64,000 nucleotides of DNA, taken from the NCBI GenBank assembly GCA_039621445.1, contig CP154955.1:63120123-63184122 (forward strand), read 5' to 3'. The translations under genes were made by a program, and so were the position numbers. Shown one piece after another: positions 39,559 through 49,475 of the stretch (within the stretch, counting starts at the first letter, position 1; each line of letters opens with the position of its first letter). Below the pieces are notes generated by a model. It did no database searches. It worked only from the letters and a program-made list of their open reading frames with translations, and was not told the origin of the DNA. Source of the DNA: Euglena gracilis. Lineage: Eukaryota; Euglenida; Euglenophyceae; Euglenales.

Positions 39559-40026
39559 TCATGGTAACCGGATATCCCGTCGACCATGACCGGTGTATCG
39601 GGGTTTTCCCGATGAGGATCTCGAAGAGGATGATCCACTTCGTGAACGCGATCGCGATGTCTCGCGATGAGAATCACGCTTCTTGGCCGGGGCACCGGGT
39701 GACCTACCCCGAGGGGTACCGTGTTTCCGCTCATCGCGGAACGGGATCCGGGGGCTAATACCACCGGAACGGGGACCCGATGACCGTGAATTGCCCGATT
39801 GGCGTGAAAACGCGGAGGAACCCGAACCTCGTGATGAGGTTGAGCCTCGCGGACTCTGAATACACTTACGCGCTTCAGGATTAGGACATTCCCGAGACAT
39901 ATGTCCCGATTTGTTGCACAAAAAGCACACTTTATCCGCGGCTTGGTCCCAAGAACGCGGGTATCGCGTTTTCGATCCCGTGGTTTGTGAAGTGGGTGAA
40001 ACCGGTGATTTTTGCAATGCGTTCAC
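39559..40026 (-). CDS. Ty3 element nucleocapsid with CCHC zinc knuckle
   Basis: 155-residue frame. CFLCNKSGHMSREC is C-x2-C-x4-H-x4-C (Cys34, Cys37, His42, Cys47), the retroviral-type zinc knuckle that binds element RNA. It is followed by a Ser/Arg-rich basic tail (RSPGAPAKKRDSHRETSRSR). Confidence 0.88.
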   Translation of the reverse strand: MNALQKSPVSPTSQTTGSKTRYPRSWDQAADKVCFLCNKSGHMSRECPNPEARKCIQSPRGSTSSRGSGSSAFSRQSGNSRSSGPRSGGISPRIPFRDERKHGTPRGRSPGAPAKKRDSHRETSRSRSRSGSSSSRSSSGKPRYTGHGRRDIRLP

Positions 40027-40029
40027 CCA

Positions 40030-40581
40030 ACCAGCCGGTAATCCAGCGGTTGGGTGTGCATTATACGCGGATTGAATCTGACCGATAGCTTCAACTGCTT
40101 GGAAACATAATTCCAGCGTTGGTCAAGAGTCATTGGATGACTCGCCACGGTGGATATCCTTGATGAGGCTAGGCGTGAAATGCATGAAAACAGCATCAAA
40201 CTGTTTGCGCATTTGCTTTTCACTGAGTTCATCCACTTCAGCGGCAAGTCCTAACCATTTGGAATACCAAAGGTCAATGGACTTCCACTTGCGATCGGGT
40301 GGGGCGCATTGCCGCCACTTGGTCTCTAGGGTAATGCTAGCGATTAAACTTGAACTGGTGGAAGCGTATTGCTTCACCAGGTCATCAAAGGAAACGCGGT
40401 AGTAGCAACTGACAAGTTGTCGAGCGTGCTCCTTCTCATCCCTTGGGAGGCAATCGATGAATTCCATCTTGATCACTTCCGGGTTTGTGTCCTGGGTTGG
40501 CCCTTTTAATGCCCAGTAATACTCCCAGTCCCGGAAAAACTGTCTCCGTGTGGTTGGATCACCGTCCCATTGGGGTTTCAC
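40030..40581 (-). CDS. Ty3 element gag, capsid-like domain
   Basis: 152-residue frame: KPQWDGDPTTRRQFFRDWEY, IKMEFIDCLPRDEKEHARQL, VSFDDLVKQYASTSSSLIAS, WYSKWLGLAAEVDELSEKQM. The pattern (element-like 'F.G....w..F...' start, helical repeats, conserved aromatic residues) is typical of the retrotransposon gag capsid family. The zinc knuckle follows in another frame. Confidence 0.75.
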
Positions 40582-40740
40582 CTTATTCGCGATTGCGATG
40601 GTGCCCTTAAAATCTTTCCGAGGAACCCGTTGACCCTCGGTGGTATTCCGTGGATTCGGGCCCGGGTACGCTCGAGCACCAAGCGTATCCTTTCCGGATT
40701 CTTGTCGGAATCGCGAAATTTCTGGTGAAGGTGAATCCTG

Positions 40741-42040
40741 CTACCGGAAATCCGGTCGCAAACCCTGTTGGTCACCCGTAATACGGGGACTCTCCGGTGT
40801 GGGGGTGTGTCGCGCATGCAACATGTGACCCACTCCCGGTGTACGGGTTTGGCTCATTCCACGCACAAGCATGGAATGATGGATTTCTTGGTGGAGACTT
40901 GGCGGAATCGCCGTGTTTTCCGCAAATTCGGTTTCTGTAATGGAAAATTCATCCGAAAACTGGGTTTGGGCTGTGGACAAGGCCAGTGGTGGCACAATTC
41001 GCGGAATCGCGGATTGTGACACTCGGGACACGGGTGGTGGTGGTGCATGTGCACCCAGAGCCGGGTTATTAAAACGCGACTCTGGAACATTTGGCGCATC
41101 TTCGGCAATGCATACTGCCGAATTGCGGCGTGAAACCCGCTGTTGGTTGGACACATTATCCAAACCCACAGACAAGTCATGCACACTTTGCTCCAAATGC
41201 TCAACGAGTTGGAGTTGGCCGCAAATACGGTCAACTTCATCCTCCAAAGCGCGAATACGCTTGCGGTAACGTGAAAAGTCATCCAAGTGCGGAATCCTTT
41301 CGGAAATTCCGGTAACATCTTGTACAAGTTTCCCGTGAGACTTATCCAATAAATGCAGTTGTCCCATTAATGCTTTTACAGCATTTGACAGAATCTGCAA
41401 AGGTGATGTTACCTTGGTTGGTGTGGTGGTGGGTGCAACCGGTGCAGGGTTATCCGACAACGCGGTTGGGGTACCCACGTGAAAATTTCCGGGTTGTGGG
41501 TTATCCAAAAACGCGGAAATTCGCTCATCCAACCTGGTAATCTCACTTTGCGTGGATCGGGTGTTGCGATTCATGGAAAGTTGCGGTCAATGTGGTGAAA
41601 TGGTCCATAGACACAAGTCCACCACTGTTTGATGTTGCAGACGAGGAATCTCGTGCATGCAACTGTTGTTGCAAATGCAACAACGCGGATGAACAGGACT
41701 CCATTTGTGGCATTCCGATTCACCGATTCCTCAAGCCGTAATAGGCTTTTGCAGAAATCTTGCAAGGTTTCCTGATTGTCAGTGAGCATTTTGTCATAAA
41801 ATGAGTTGGAATCAGGGTTCTCGGTAATCTGGGTCCTGGAACCTGCAGGTAGAGACTGCATTTCCGTTACTTTAGCAGACACCGATGCATACCGGGTCTG
41901 GAGTTCCCCAATAGCAGTCTGAATACCGCTAATGTCCGGAACTCGGTGGGAAAGTGCGGAATAGCTTTGTTGCAAACCGTTTCGGCAATTCCAGTCACAA
42001 GCCAACGAGAATTTTTCTCCACACACGTATGTGCGGCAGT
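40741..42040 (-). pseudogene. Ty3 element gag, coiled-coil region
   Basis: Two consecutive frames (41571-42026 and 40741-41574) read as helical, heptad-like sequence: QTAIGELQTRYASVSAKVTE, then LQILSNAVKALMGQLHLLDK and RYRKRIRALEDEVDRICGQL, followed by a Ser/Pro/Thr-rich stretch. It would mediate gag multimerisation. The first Met of the second frame lies 4 bp from the stop of the first, in another frame, so a small indel joined or split them. Confidence 0.55.
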
Positions 42041-42102
42041 TGGAGGAGCGACTTTCCCGTTTGGAGCAGAAAACCTGCTATTGTGACGCGAATCGGGTTG
42101 GA

Positions 42103-43062
42103 TTATCCAATCCGAGCGCGAAAGTCACGGAAGTAGCACAACGGCCGGATTCCCTGCAGTTGCAGTTGCAATCTGACGTTGGCGGGATTAACGGAAGTTT
42201 TGCGGGAGTTGTTGGCATATTTTGTCAAAGGTTTCCCGAAAGTTTGCAAGGTCAATACCCGCACTTTCGAAATTCCTCTGGCAATATTTGCCAACTTCCT
42301 GCAAGTAATTCCAGCAGTATTCCAGCTTGGTGAAGACATTTTTTGGTTGTCCTCATCAAACTGGAGCCCTTTGTTGAGTGCGGCTGCACAATCTGCATCG
42401 CATTGTTGCACATGGTTGAACTGCCTCACAAGGGGGTGATCCCCTTGCCGAAGCCGAGCAACGATATCCTGCACATCCTCAGCGGTAAGGAGCTCACCAG
42501 TGCCCTTCCCATAGCCATCCATGGTTTGGGACGTGCCAGAGAATTCTGGTACCACTAGGCGAGTCTCCGGTTGCCAAGTTAGTGTGGGATAGCACCCAAG
42601 ATCGGGTGGTGGTGGCAAAGCTCTATAAGGGCTTGCCGGTGGAAGAACTGGTGGTGGTTGAAAGAAACACGGGGTTTCTAGCCCACCATCACCAGAGAAG
42701 CTCGGTGGCGGAATCACCACGGGTCTCTCCGGTGTGCGCAGCTGCACCAGTGCCGCAGACAGAGGCGAATACCCCCGTTGTGGCAAGGTGAGTGCGGAAG
42801 AGGCCGCATTAGCCTCTGAAGCCAATGATGTGGAGGGCTCATCGCCGACCACTGTCAATGATGACAAGTGTTGCAATTGTGACAATTGAATCAATTGTGC
42901 CTCATCGGCTTGGGAACTGGAAGCACTTTTACATAAAAACTTCCAATCCCCTGTTTCTTGGTCAATGTCTTGCAATGATGCCTGTAATAAGGCATAATTG
43001 AATTGATGGTTGGGGCCTGTGCTTTGCATCTTTCTGATGACAAAAACAGCAAAAACCCACAA
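42103..43062 (-). pseudogene. Ty3 element gag, N-terminal block
   Basis: The coherent reading starts KMQSTGPNHQFNYALLQASL and continues acidic, then Pro-rich, to TWQPETRLVVPEFSGT and LNKGLQFDEDNQK near 42350. The rest of the frame is out of phase. A plus-strand relative at 45116-45800 has the same landmarks (MRLVVPEISG, LNKVLQFDKDNQ), which supports this frame. It is the presumed start of gag, about 250 bp after the primer-binding site. Confidence 0.65.
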
Positions 43063-43290
43063 AACTAAGCAGTTGTGCTGGCACCAGAGGGGCTGTAACG
43101 GGAAATACCGTACAGAGCCTTCCGGAGCCTGCTCGTCTGCTTAGACGTTGACTAGAAGCGGGGAGCTGACGCTGCGACCGTGTAATAACGGTGCATGGGC
43201 CCTCCGCTGCCAGTCAGCGTAGGATCGAACCAATCTGCTACCAAGTGTAATACCTGGTAGCCTTTCTTTCTGTGAAGTATGTGTAGGATC

Positions 43291-43308
43291 GTAACCAATC
43301 TGCTACCA
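43291..43308 (-). promoter_or_regulatory. Primer-binding site of the Ty3 element
   Basis: On the minus strand TGGTAGCAGATTGGTTAC starts at the first base after the LTR. Its first bases resemble the complement of the initiator-Met tRNA end (TGGTA-CAGA pattern). A second copy of the surrounding sequence lies at about 43208-43244. Confidence 0.8.
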
Positions 43309-43624
43309 AGTGTACGTCTGATTCCCAATTCCCCTTTCCCAATTCCCAAAAGCCTTCGCTTTCGCCTTGGCGCACCTACTTGGGAACTGAAAATCAGAGT
43401 AATAGAAAATCCCTTTTCCCACTTCCCAAGAAGCAAAGCACGGAGCAATGCAGGGAGGACGGACTAGATAACCAGTCCGGTCCGGAGAAAAGGAAAGACA
43501 AACAGAATACCACCTGTGGAGAGAGAAGGGGCACCAATTAGGAGATCCTAATAGGATCTGCTTCCATCCTAACTTCGTCAACGAAAGGGGACAGAAGCAT
43601 ACGCCTGGTACACAGAGACGCCTA
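43309..43624 (-). repeat. LTR (5' LTR in element orientation)
   Basis: Same family as 34333-34639 and, more distantly, 44442-44856. In element orientation it starts TGTGTACCAGGCGTATGC and ends CGTACACT, immediately followed by the primer-binding site. Confidence 0.92.
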
Positions 43625-43629
43625 ACCCA
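43625..43629. repeat. Target-site duplication GAGAC (right)
   Basis: Partner of 34328-34332. Confidence 0.85.
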
Positions 43630-43742
43630 GCACAACGAACAATAACACAACACCGCCGGCGAGCAAGGCATGGCCTCACAATGTATTTGTGCTTCGCCCG
43701 CGGTGTCCCTTCCTCCCTGGTCGGTTTTCCTCGAGGGAGTAC
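43630..43742 (+). repeat. DIRS B2 terminal sequence, right part after the Ty3 insertion
   Basis: Resumes the B-type terminal sequence (CGCCTAACCCAGCACAACG) and ends with the inverted arm (CTTCCTCCCTGGTCGG, CTCGAGGGAGTACGA) that pairs with 34095-34165 across the insertion. Confidence 0.85.
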
Positions 43743-44441
43743 GACTCCTCACCCTTGCAGCTCCAACGCGATTCCTTCAGGGCCTCACACGCCGGAGTAG
43801 GGCCGCCTTGTCTGAATCTCCCCTGCCGTCGCATTTGGGAAGTCCTGGCCTCACCCTTTCTGATCAAACCTGACTGCTGAAGTCCCCCAACTCGGAGTAG
43901 GGCTCTTTTTGGAACATCCAAACTTCCCCGTCACTTTTTCCAACCCAGCCAGCCGCAGCATCAAAACGTTTCAGGATCACACAACCCATTGGGGATAGTA
44001 TAATGGCGATTGCCGTCTCCTGATGATACAAAAAATTCACAGTATAGTTGGATTTTCACAGAGGGTAATGCCCAATTTGGCTGCAATTGACCTCACAGCA
44101 ATCTACCAGCAATCTTCTGCTTGTGGGGGAATGTGGGAACCGCTGCCCTTCCAACACTCCCCTCTTCAAAATCTGTGTCAACGAACTCGGGCAGCAGCAA
44201 ACGCATGACACCACATTTGACCGTCGATCTGCACAAATGGTGTCTTTAAATCTTCAGAGTTCACCCTTGTAGTTGCCGACCCAGAGTGTACATTTTGACC
44301 CCCTTGCAGCGGCCCGATAATGCTCAGGATTCCCCAGCTTTAAAGAAATGTTGATCACATCTGGATCACAGCCCATCTAGATCACATCTTGATCACATCT
44401 TCTTGCAAAAGCCCTGCCCACAGAGAACACAATTTACACAA
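43743..44441. other. No gene recognised
   Basis: Unique-looking sequence. A short GATCACATCT repeat occurs at 44353-44402 (four units, imperfect). Confidence 0.4.
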
Positions 44442-44856
44442 TGTGTACCAGGCACGATCCTATCTCTTTGGGAAACCTGCAGAGTCTGGATCTGTCACAA
44501 TCTGACGGCTGTGTATGAGCACAGCCTGACGATCGTGGCAGATCCTAAGGGAAGTCTTAATACGACTCACGATCTCTCTTTTCCTCAGAGGTGGAATTCT
44601 ATTTATTTTATTCTTCTCATTTTGTCTGATCACAGATAAGAGGAAAATCCTCTGAACAAACTGAACAAGACTGTGAAGGAAAATTCTTACACAGCAACCT
44701 GTCTTTTTGCTTTTCCTTAGGATAGAGGAATTAGAACAAAAGGTTTTTGTTACTCTAAAGCGTTTTCCTCACCTAAGTAGGTGCCCACAAGGAAAAGGCA
44801 AAAAGGTTTTCTGGGGCAAAAGGGGTCAAAGGAAGGGAAGTCTTTTGACGTACACT
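44442..44856 (+). repeat. Divergent LTR of the Ty3 family, plus orientation
   Basis: Starts TGTGTACCAGGC and ends CGTACACT like the 43309-43624 LTR, with shared internal landmarks (GCAGATCCTA, AGAGGTGGAATTCT, CTAAGTAGGTGC). Longer and much more diverged. Confidence 0.75.
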
Positions 44857-44874
44857 TGGTAGCAGATTTAGGCA
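44857..44874 (+). promoter_or_regulatory. Primer-binding site after the divergent LTR
   Basis: TGGTAGCAGATTTAGG directly follows the LTR end, the same site type as in the complete Ty3 element and the 55.35-kb non-autonomous element. Confidence 0.75.
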
Positions 44875-45094
44875 ACGTTCCTGCACAGACGTTCCACACA
44901 GAAATACAGAGAAATTCTGTGGTTTACTGGTGGTGAGGAACGTGCAGAGCCGTGAAACACGGTGCAGATATTTTCCGTGATGTCTAGCCAACCTTTAAGC
45001 AAGGATACAGGTCTTAGGAGGATCTGTTCGGTAAATACCGATACAACCTTTCTGGTCCCAGTTTCACTGCTTATTTCTATGAGTTTTTGGGTTT

Positions 45095-45960
45095 TTGCCT
45101 TTGTTCCCATGTCAAAAGATGCAAAGCACAACCCCTAACCCTCAATCTGATTATGACTCGTTGATGAATTCATTGACACACCTTGAAGAAGATGGCGGGG
45201 ATTGGAACGGTTCGATGGAAATTAGCTCCAATTCCCGGCCCCACAAGCCGCAAACACATCAGGTCGCATTGATTCTTTTGTCATTGTCGCAAGGCGAAAC
45301 GCCTTTTTTGTTGCAAGGGGGCGATGAGCCTTCTGCATCATCATTGTCATTGGTTGTCCGGGATGTAGGAGATAGAATGCCTTCCTCCATCCCGATCCAC
45401 CCATCTTTGATGCGGTGACAGGATGAAACCCTTTCCCAACCACACTTGGTTACCCGCGTTACCCATGAACAAAGTGAGCAGTATATGCCCTTTGCTATGT
45501 TCACACCAAATGATCACCGGTGGAATCAGCGGCGTGTCTTTTGGAGTGCAACTCGGTGGAAACACTGTGTTTTTTCACCCCCCCTCAATTACAACCCCCC
45601 ACACCATATCGCGCATTGCCGGAATTACCCGCGAGAAGATTTTGTGTTCCCTGCATTGCCATGGAATCCAGATATGCGTCTGGTGGTGCCTGAAATCTCT
45701 GGTGCCGTTCTCGTTCTATGCGCAACCATGCTCAACAAAGTGTTGCAGTTTGATAAGGACAACCAAAGGGTTGTCAACAACAAACTGGAATTTTGCTGAA
45801 ATTTTTTGCAGGAGCGGCAAAAATTCCAACACAAGTTTGAAAATGCGAGGAAAGAGCTTCAGCATTTTGAAGAAAGTGTTGACAGTATTTTGTGCATCCA
45901 ACTCCCACAAATTTTTCACCAAATTAGTGAAACACTGCATGAAGCGAAAACGCGGAATGA
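45095..45960 (+). pseudogene. Ty3-family gag fragment
   Basis: Homologous to the N-terminal gag block at 42103-43062: KMQSTTPNPQSDYDSLMNSL, acidic EEDGGDWN, then (next frame) EDFVFPALPWNPDMRLVVPE and LNKVLQFDKDNQR. A final helical stretch (to about 45960) reads HFEESVDSILCIQLPQIFHQ. It stops where a DIRS RT sequence begins; no pol follows. Confidence 0.7.
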
Positions 45961-45964
45961 CTCC

Positions 45965-46338
45965 AAGAACAGGTGTATGTCTATCTATACGACGTCCTCA
46001 TAACAGCCCCCAGCCCAGCCACCTTAACGAAACGTCTCAGCCTGGTAGTGGAGGATTTAATGGCCAGTGGGTTCGAAAAAAATCTCAAGATTATTCTGCT
46101 GCAGCCAAACCGGTTGGTCCCCCATTTGGGGTTTCTCATCAATTTTAAAGAAGTAAAGATGCAACCCTCCCCCCGAAAGACAAAAGGGGCCAGACCTAGG
46201 AAAGTTCATTACAAGAAACATCATGTCAAAAGGCAGGTGGCTGCAATTTCCGGAACAATCAGGGCAAATCTGCTGGCCGTGCCCTTTTTAAGGACCTTCA
46301 CCACCATGCTCTCCAATTTTCTGGTAAACCCCCTCTAA
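45965..46338 (+). pseudogene. DIRS copy C, RT C-terminal part
   Basis: CVYLYDVLITAPSPATLTKR is a degraded YLDD motif (first Asp lost: YLYD). It continues as LILLQPNRLVPHLGFLINFK and KRQVAAISGTIRANLLAVPF, aligned with the B2 RT/RNase H connection. It is interrupted at about 46335 by the pogo-like transposon and resumes at about 48545. Confidence 0.75.
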
Positions 46339-46347
46339 TTGCAGAGC

Positions 46348-46395
46348 GGGTGCTCTTGTAGTGGACGCTCGCTTCGCCAGAGGGGGGGTGCTCTT
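46348..46395 (+). repeat. Subterminal direct repeat, left
   Basis: Pairs with 48451-48496; differences are one T/C change and G-run length. Confidence 0.9.
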
Positions 46396-46456
46396 ACCCT
46401 GCCTTTTGTAGTGGACATCACGCATATTCTCCTACAGAGTTTCCCATCTTGCCGCA

Positions 46457-46740
46457 ATGTCTGACTCCGAGGCTTGCGTGGTGCACTCCGGTGCCCCAAG
46501 CCGGGCTTATTGGTCCTCTGAAACTGAGTCGGAGCATTCGTCGGCAGTGGGTCACTCGTCTTATGAATCTCATGCACCCAAAGATAAGTGCAAAAAGATT
46601 GATCTTAATGTTCAACTGGAGATTGGAGAATATGCATTACGAGTGAAAAATAACTCAAAAGCAGCAAAGGATTATGGTGGTTGGGCTTTTGTGCAGCGTG
46701 TGGTGAAGAATGTCCCGAAACTGCAGAATATGAAGGCCCA
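46457..46740 (+). CDS. pogo-like transposase, N-terminal HTH exon or fragment
   Basis: After a short acidic/Ser start (first Met at 46457), KKIDLNVQLEIGEYALRVKN, SKAAKDYGGWAFVQRVVKNV and PKLQ match the CENP-B/pogo N-terminal helix-turn-helix ('k.~l..~~a.~fg...~~v~riik.~~kl'). It would bind transposon ends. The reading degrades after LQNMKAQ. Confidence 0.65.
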
Positions 46741-46949
46741 AGGTTGCTTTTTGCTGGGTATTGAACACACGACGATTTTTTTTTTTAGGCGTTCACTTTA
46801 TACGTGTGTACTGATTGCCAGCAGCAGGCCGCCCTGCCAAGGCGGTTGCCTTAGACAAAGCCAAGATCGATTAGATCTAACGGTTGCAGAGTGACCCCCA
46901 ACAACCCCGCTGTCGCAGCCGGTCAACCATCTTGGAAGCTGCACGGGTG

Positions 46950-47080
46950 TGGACAAATGCGTGCTTGCCACCTCCCAAATTAAAATGGCTGAGGGGCTTC
47001 CTCAAACGCTCAGGTGAGGACACATTATTTATTGGTTGGAACGTGTATTCCTTGCGCCAGGTAAATGCTTGCGAACGCAA
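46950..47080 (+). pseudogene. pogo-like transposase, second DNA-binding region
   Basis: LKWLRGFLKRSGEDTLFI and VYSLRQVNACERKR match the 'W...FlkRh......ls..Ra.a' stretch of CENP-B/Tc5-type binding domains that precedes the catalytic core. Confidence 0.6.
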
Positions 47081-47647
47081 AAGGGGCAAGTCAAGGTCGG
47101 AGTGTCAGAGATCCAGGACAGGTTCAACAAGTTCCACAACAACATCTGGGCAAAGAGACTTTGTCTGGACCTTTTGGCTTGGTTGCCAAGGTGGACGAGT
47201 CACCCATGAGCTTTTCGGGAGCACCTTTAGAAAAGGTGTCTGCCTCTCATTTTCACCATCTAATCACATCTGTTTAGGTGATTTGTGATATTCGGGACCG
47301 TGATTGTATCATCCGATCCGATTCGATACACCAAAAGTGAAATGAAACTCTGCTGATGACCGTCGCCAACAATGGAAAAAGCATGGTCGGGCTCATGTTC
47401 AAATCCCAGTCCGGTGGTGGTCGTATCCCCCAAACCGAGTGCAGCCAATACGATCGTCGTGTCAAAGAAGATTGGCAGCGCAATGTGCTCCCAACAAAAA
47501 ACGTTTGTTCTTCTCCTATAAATCACAGGCTGTGATCGACGGCGAGAAATGGCGAGAATACTTGGGCGATTGGTCTGCTTACAAGATCCGCGAGGTATTT
47601 CTGTTGACAATGGTCGGGCTTGCAGCATGCATCTCACACCTTCGTAG

Positions 47648-48204
47648 GTGGGACCTGATCCTCCTGCATTGCTCATCTCCGACCATTGTGTGAGCCACCA
47701 CCGTGATGGTGATCACCTTGGAGCACTGCGGGCGTCGAAGAAGGACTGCGTTTTCATTCCTCCTGGCGCAGGGATTGGCGTAAATTGTCTCTCTTGCTTT
47801 GCTTTGGAAGTGATCCCTCTCGTGTTTGCTTTTAGAACAAACCCTGGCCATGCTGCACCTCATTCGTTCAGTGGTTGGACACCACGTTCTTTGCCTGCTT
47901 CAAGGCCTTGTACCGGGAGCGGTTCTCTGCGTGGCTGCTGACCCCCGCTTCACAGCGTGTGACCGCCTTACAGCGACGTGTGCTCATGACCCAGTGGGTC
48001 GCGGAGGCCAGTGAGGAGGCCTTGAGCAAGCTCAATGTCACTGGAGGCTTTGCCTCTTTGAGGTATTTGTTTTTTGATTACACATCTTACCAACCCAAAA
48101 ATAGGGGCATGAACCAGGGCTTTTTTTCTGTAGTATTAAACTGTTTTGTAAGTGTTTCTGGAGTAATAAAAAGTTTCTGGACTGGGAAAAGTGTCAGCGC
48201 ATAA
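47648..48204 (+). CDS. pogo-like transposase, catalytic exons
   Basis: Exon 47648-47779 carries PALLISDHCVSHHRDGDHLG and CVFIPPG, the 'lllDn..SH........v..lPP' strand with the second catalytic Asp. After the intron, 47836-48204 continues in phase with TSFVQWLDTTFFACFKALYR, the 'th..QPLD.g.f...K..yr' motif with the third Asp, then a helical end (VLMTQWVAEASEEALSKLNV). The first catalytic Asp lies upstream and was not located with confidence. Length and motifs fit the DDE_1 superfamily, which cuts and pastes transposon DNA. Confidence 0.75.
47780..47835 (+). other. Predicted spliceosomal intron, 56 bp, phase 0
   Basis: Begins GTAAATTGTCTC and ends GTTTGCTTTTAG. Removing it joins the two catalytic frames between the PPG and TSFVQWLD motifs at a codon boundary; unspliced, the upstream frame would continue into unrelated residues. 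Confidence 0.75.
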
Positions 48205-48450
48205 AGGTTTGTTCAGAATCAAAAAAGTCCTGATGGCAATTATCAGTTCAAGCCCAGTCAATTTCGGCTACCCTCAACCCCCCTTCCTCCGCCTAAACCG
48301 GCTGCCAAGCGCAAACGGCAGCCAAGGTTGGAGGAATTGTTTAGCCGCTGAGCTCTGGGAAGCTTTCCTTTTTGAGGCAGGTTTCCAAACTTGCCACAAT
48401 CACATGGAATGACTTGCCTTGCTTCTGCTTCGGTTGGATTTCCAGGGGGG

Positions 48451-48496
48451 GGGTGCTCTTGTAGCGGACGCTCGCTTCGCCAGAGGGGGTGCTCTT
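48451..48496 (+). repeat. Subterminal direct repeat, right
   Basis: Pairs with 46348-46395. Another partial copy (GCTCTTGTAGAGGGC) follows at 48510-48526. Confidence 0.9.
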
Positions 48497-48544
48497 CTAT
48501 TTGGACCCTGCTCTTGTAGAGGGCATCCCCTACTATTAGGGGAG

Positions 48545-49090
48545 GGTTTAGAGCCTTCCCAGGACCCTTGGAGGTCATCTCATCCCATCTCCAAGGACAT
48601 AAAAGAGGAACTGAAAAATGTAAAAGATTTACTGGTAAATTGGTCAGGAAGACCATTTGTGCAAAAACACTCAAACCTCTTGCACTCAGACAGCAGCACA
48701 CTGGGCTGGGGGGGGTGGACCCGGTATCAGGACAGTTCATCCAGGAGCACTGGAGAAGAAAAGAATCCCTGCAAATAAATGTAAAAGAACTCCTGGCTGC
48801 CACAAACTAAGTCAGATCCCAGGCAAAAACGAACGACAGAGTTTGTCTGTTAGCAGACAATCAAGTAATATTTTATTACTTAAGCAAAGGGGGACAGAAT
48901 TTTACAGCCATTCTTCCACAGGCTGATCTAAAACAATGTCACCCTGGAGGTGAAAAGGGTTCCATCCAGCCAACCCCTGGCAGACCCCCTCAGCAGGTGG
49001 GGACAAGACAGGGGGGACTACTCCCTGGACAAAATATTATTTCGTCACCTGGTATTTTTTATACAGCCATTCATCACCTTCAATACAAAC
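48545..49090 (+). pseudogene. DIRS copy C, RNase H
   Basis: Resumes with DPWRSSHPISKDIKEELKNV and LLHSDSSTLGWGGW (first Asp), then KCKRTPGC-type frame-shifted sequence equivalent to the Glu helix, SADNQVIFYYLSKG-like sequence near 48858 and PLADPLSRWGQDRGDYSLDK. Frame changes and losses make it inactive. Confidence 0.7.
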
Positions 49091-49094
49091 CTTT

Positions 49095-49475
49095 TTGCCT
49101 CCACAGGAAACAAAAGGCCACCAAATTTTGTGTCCAGGTGGCCCCATTGGGAGGCCAAGGCAACATATGCACTGCAGTGTCCACTGGAAAAACTGGAGGG
49201 GGGCTCTATGCCAACCCCCCCTGGTCCATCATTCAAAAAATCCTGGCCAGGCTACAGCTTTTCCCGAAACAAAAGTTTTGATGGTGGTCTTCTTTTGGGA
49301 TGCAGCGCCATGGTGGCCCCTATTAATAAAGCCGAAGGCCGCCCGCACGCCATGTGTCAAAGTAAACCCTTCCCCAGGAATGTTCCAAAACTGTTGGGGA
49401 GAAAAAATGCCACCCCCCAGGTGGACCCTCCTTTGCCTGGTCTGCTCAGGTCAATTTCACAGGGGAGAAAAATAG
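49095..49475 (+). pseudogene. DIRS copy C, methyltransferase-like domain
   Basis: NFVSRWPHWEAKATYALQCP in one frame, ALCQPPLV and LYANPPWSIIQKILARLQ in others (NPPW kept), and VVFFWDAAPWWPLLIKPKAA. Same block as in the other DIRS copies, frame-broken at G runs. Confidence 0.65.

Larger units (their letters stand above)
34333..43624 (-). mobile_element. Complete Ty3-type LTR retrotransposon, minus orientation
   Basis: Both LTRs, a primer-binding site, a polypurine tract and a 5-bp target duplication are visible. The DIRS terminal sequence reads ...AAGGGGAGAC at 34323-34332 and GAGACGCCTAACCC... at 43625, whereas the uninterrupted site (reverse of 27724-27745) has one GAGAC. Coding order on the minus strand: gag blocks, zinc knuckle, protease, a methyltransferase-like block, RT, then a Cys/His-rich block. 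No RNase H or integrase was found, so it is not autonomous as it stands. Confidence 0.9.
46335..48544 (+). mobile_element. pogo/CENP-B-like DNA transposon inside DIRS copy C
   Basis: About 2.2 kb interrupting a DIRS RT/RNase H region. It encodes pieces of a DDE_1-type transposase on the plus strand. Near each end lies a direct (not inverted) repeat, 46348-46395 and 48451-48496, sharing GGGTGCTCTTGTAG, GGACGCTCGCTTCGCCAGAG and TGCTCTT. I could not find terminal inverted repeats or a clear TA duplication, so the exact ends are uncertain. Confidence 0.7.

Noticed and set aside
41950-42340. Plus-strand frames over the Ty3 gag as separate genes
   Set aside because: They are shadows of minus-strand gag blocks; no independent motif.
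44353-44402. GATCACATCT repeats as a CRISPR-like array
   Set aside because: Only about four imperfect 10-bp units without spacers of constant length, in a eukaryotic context.
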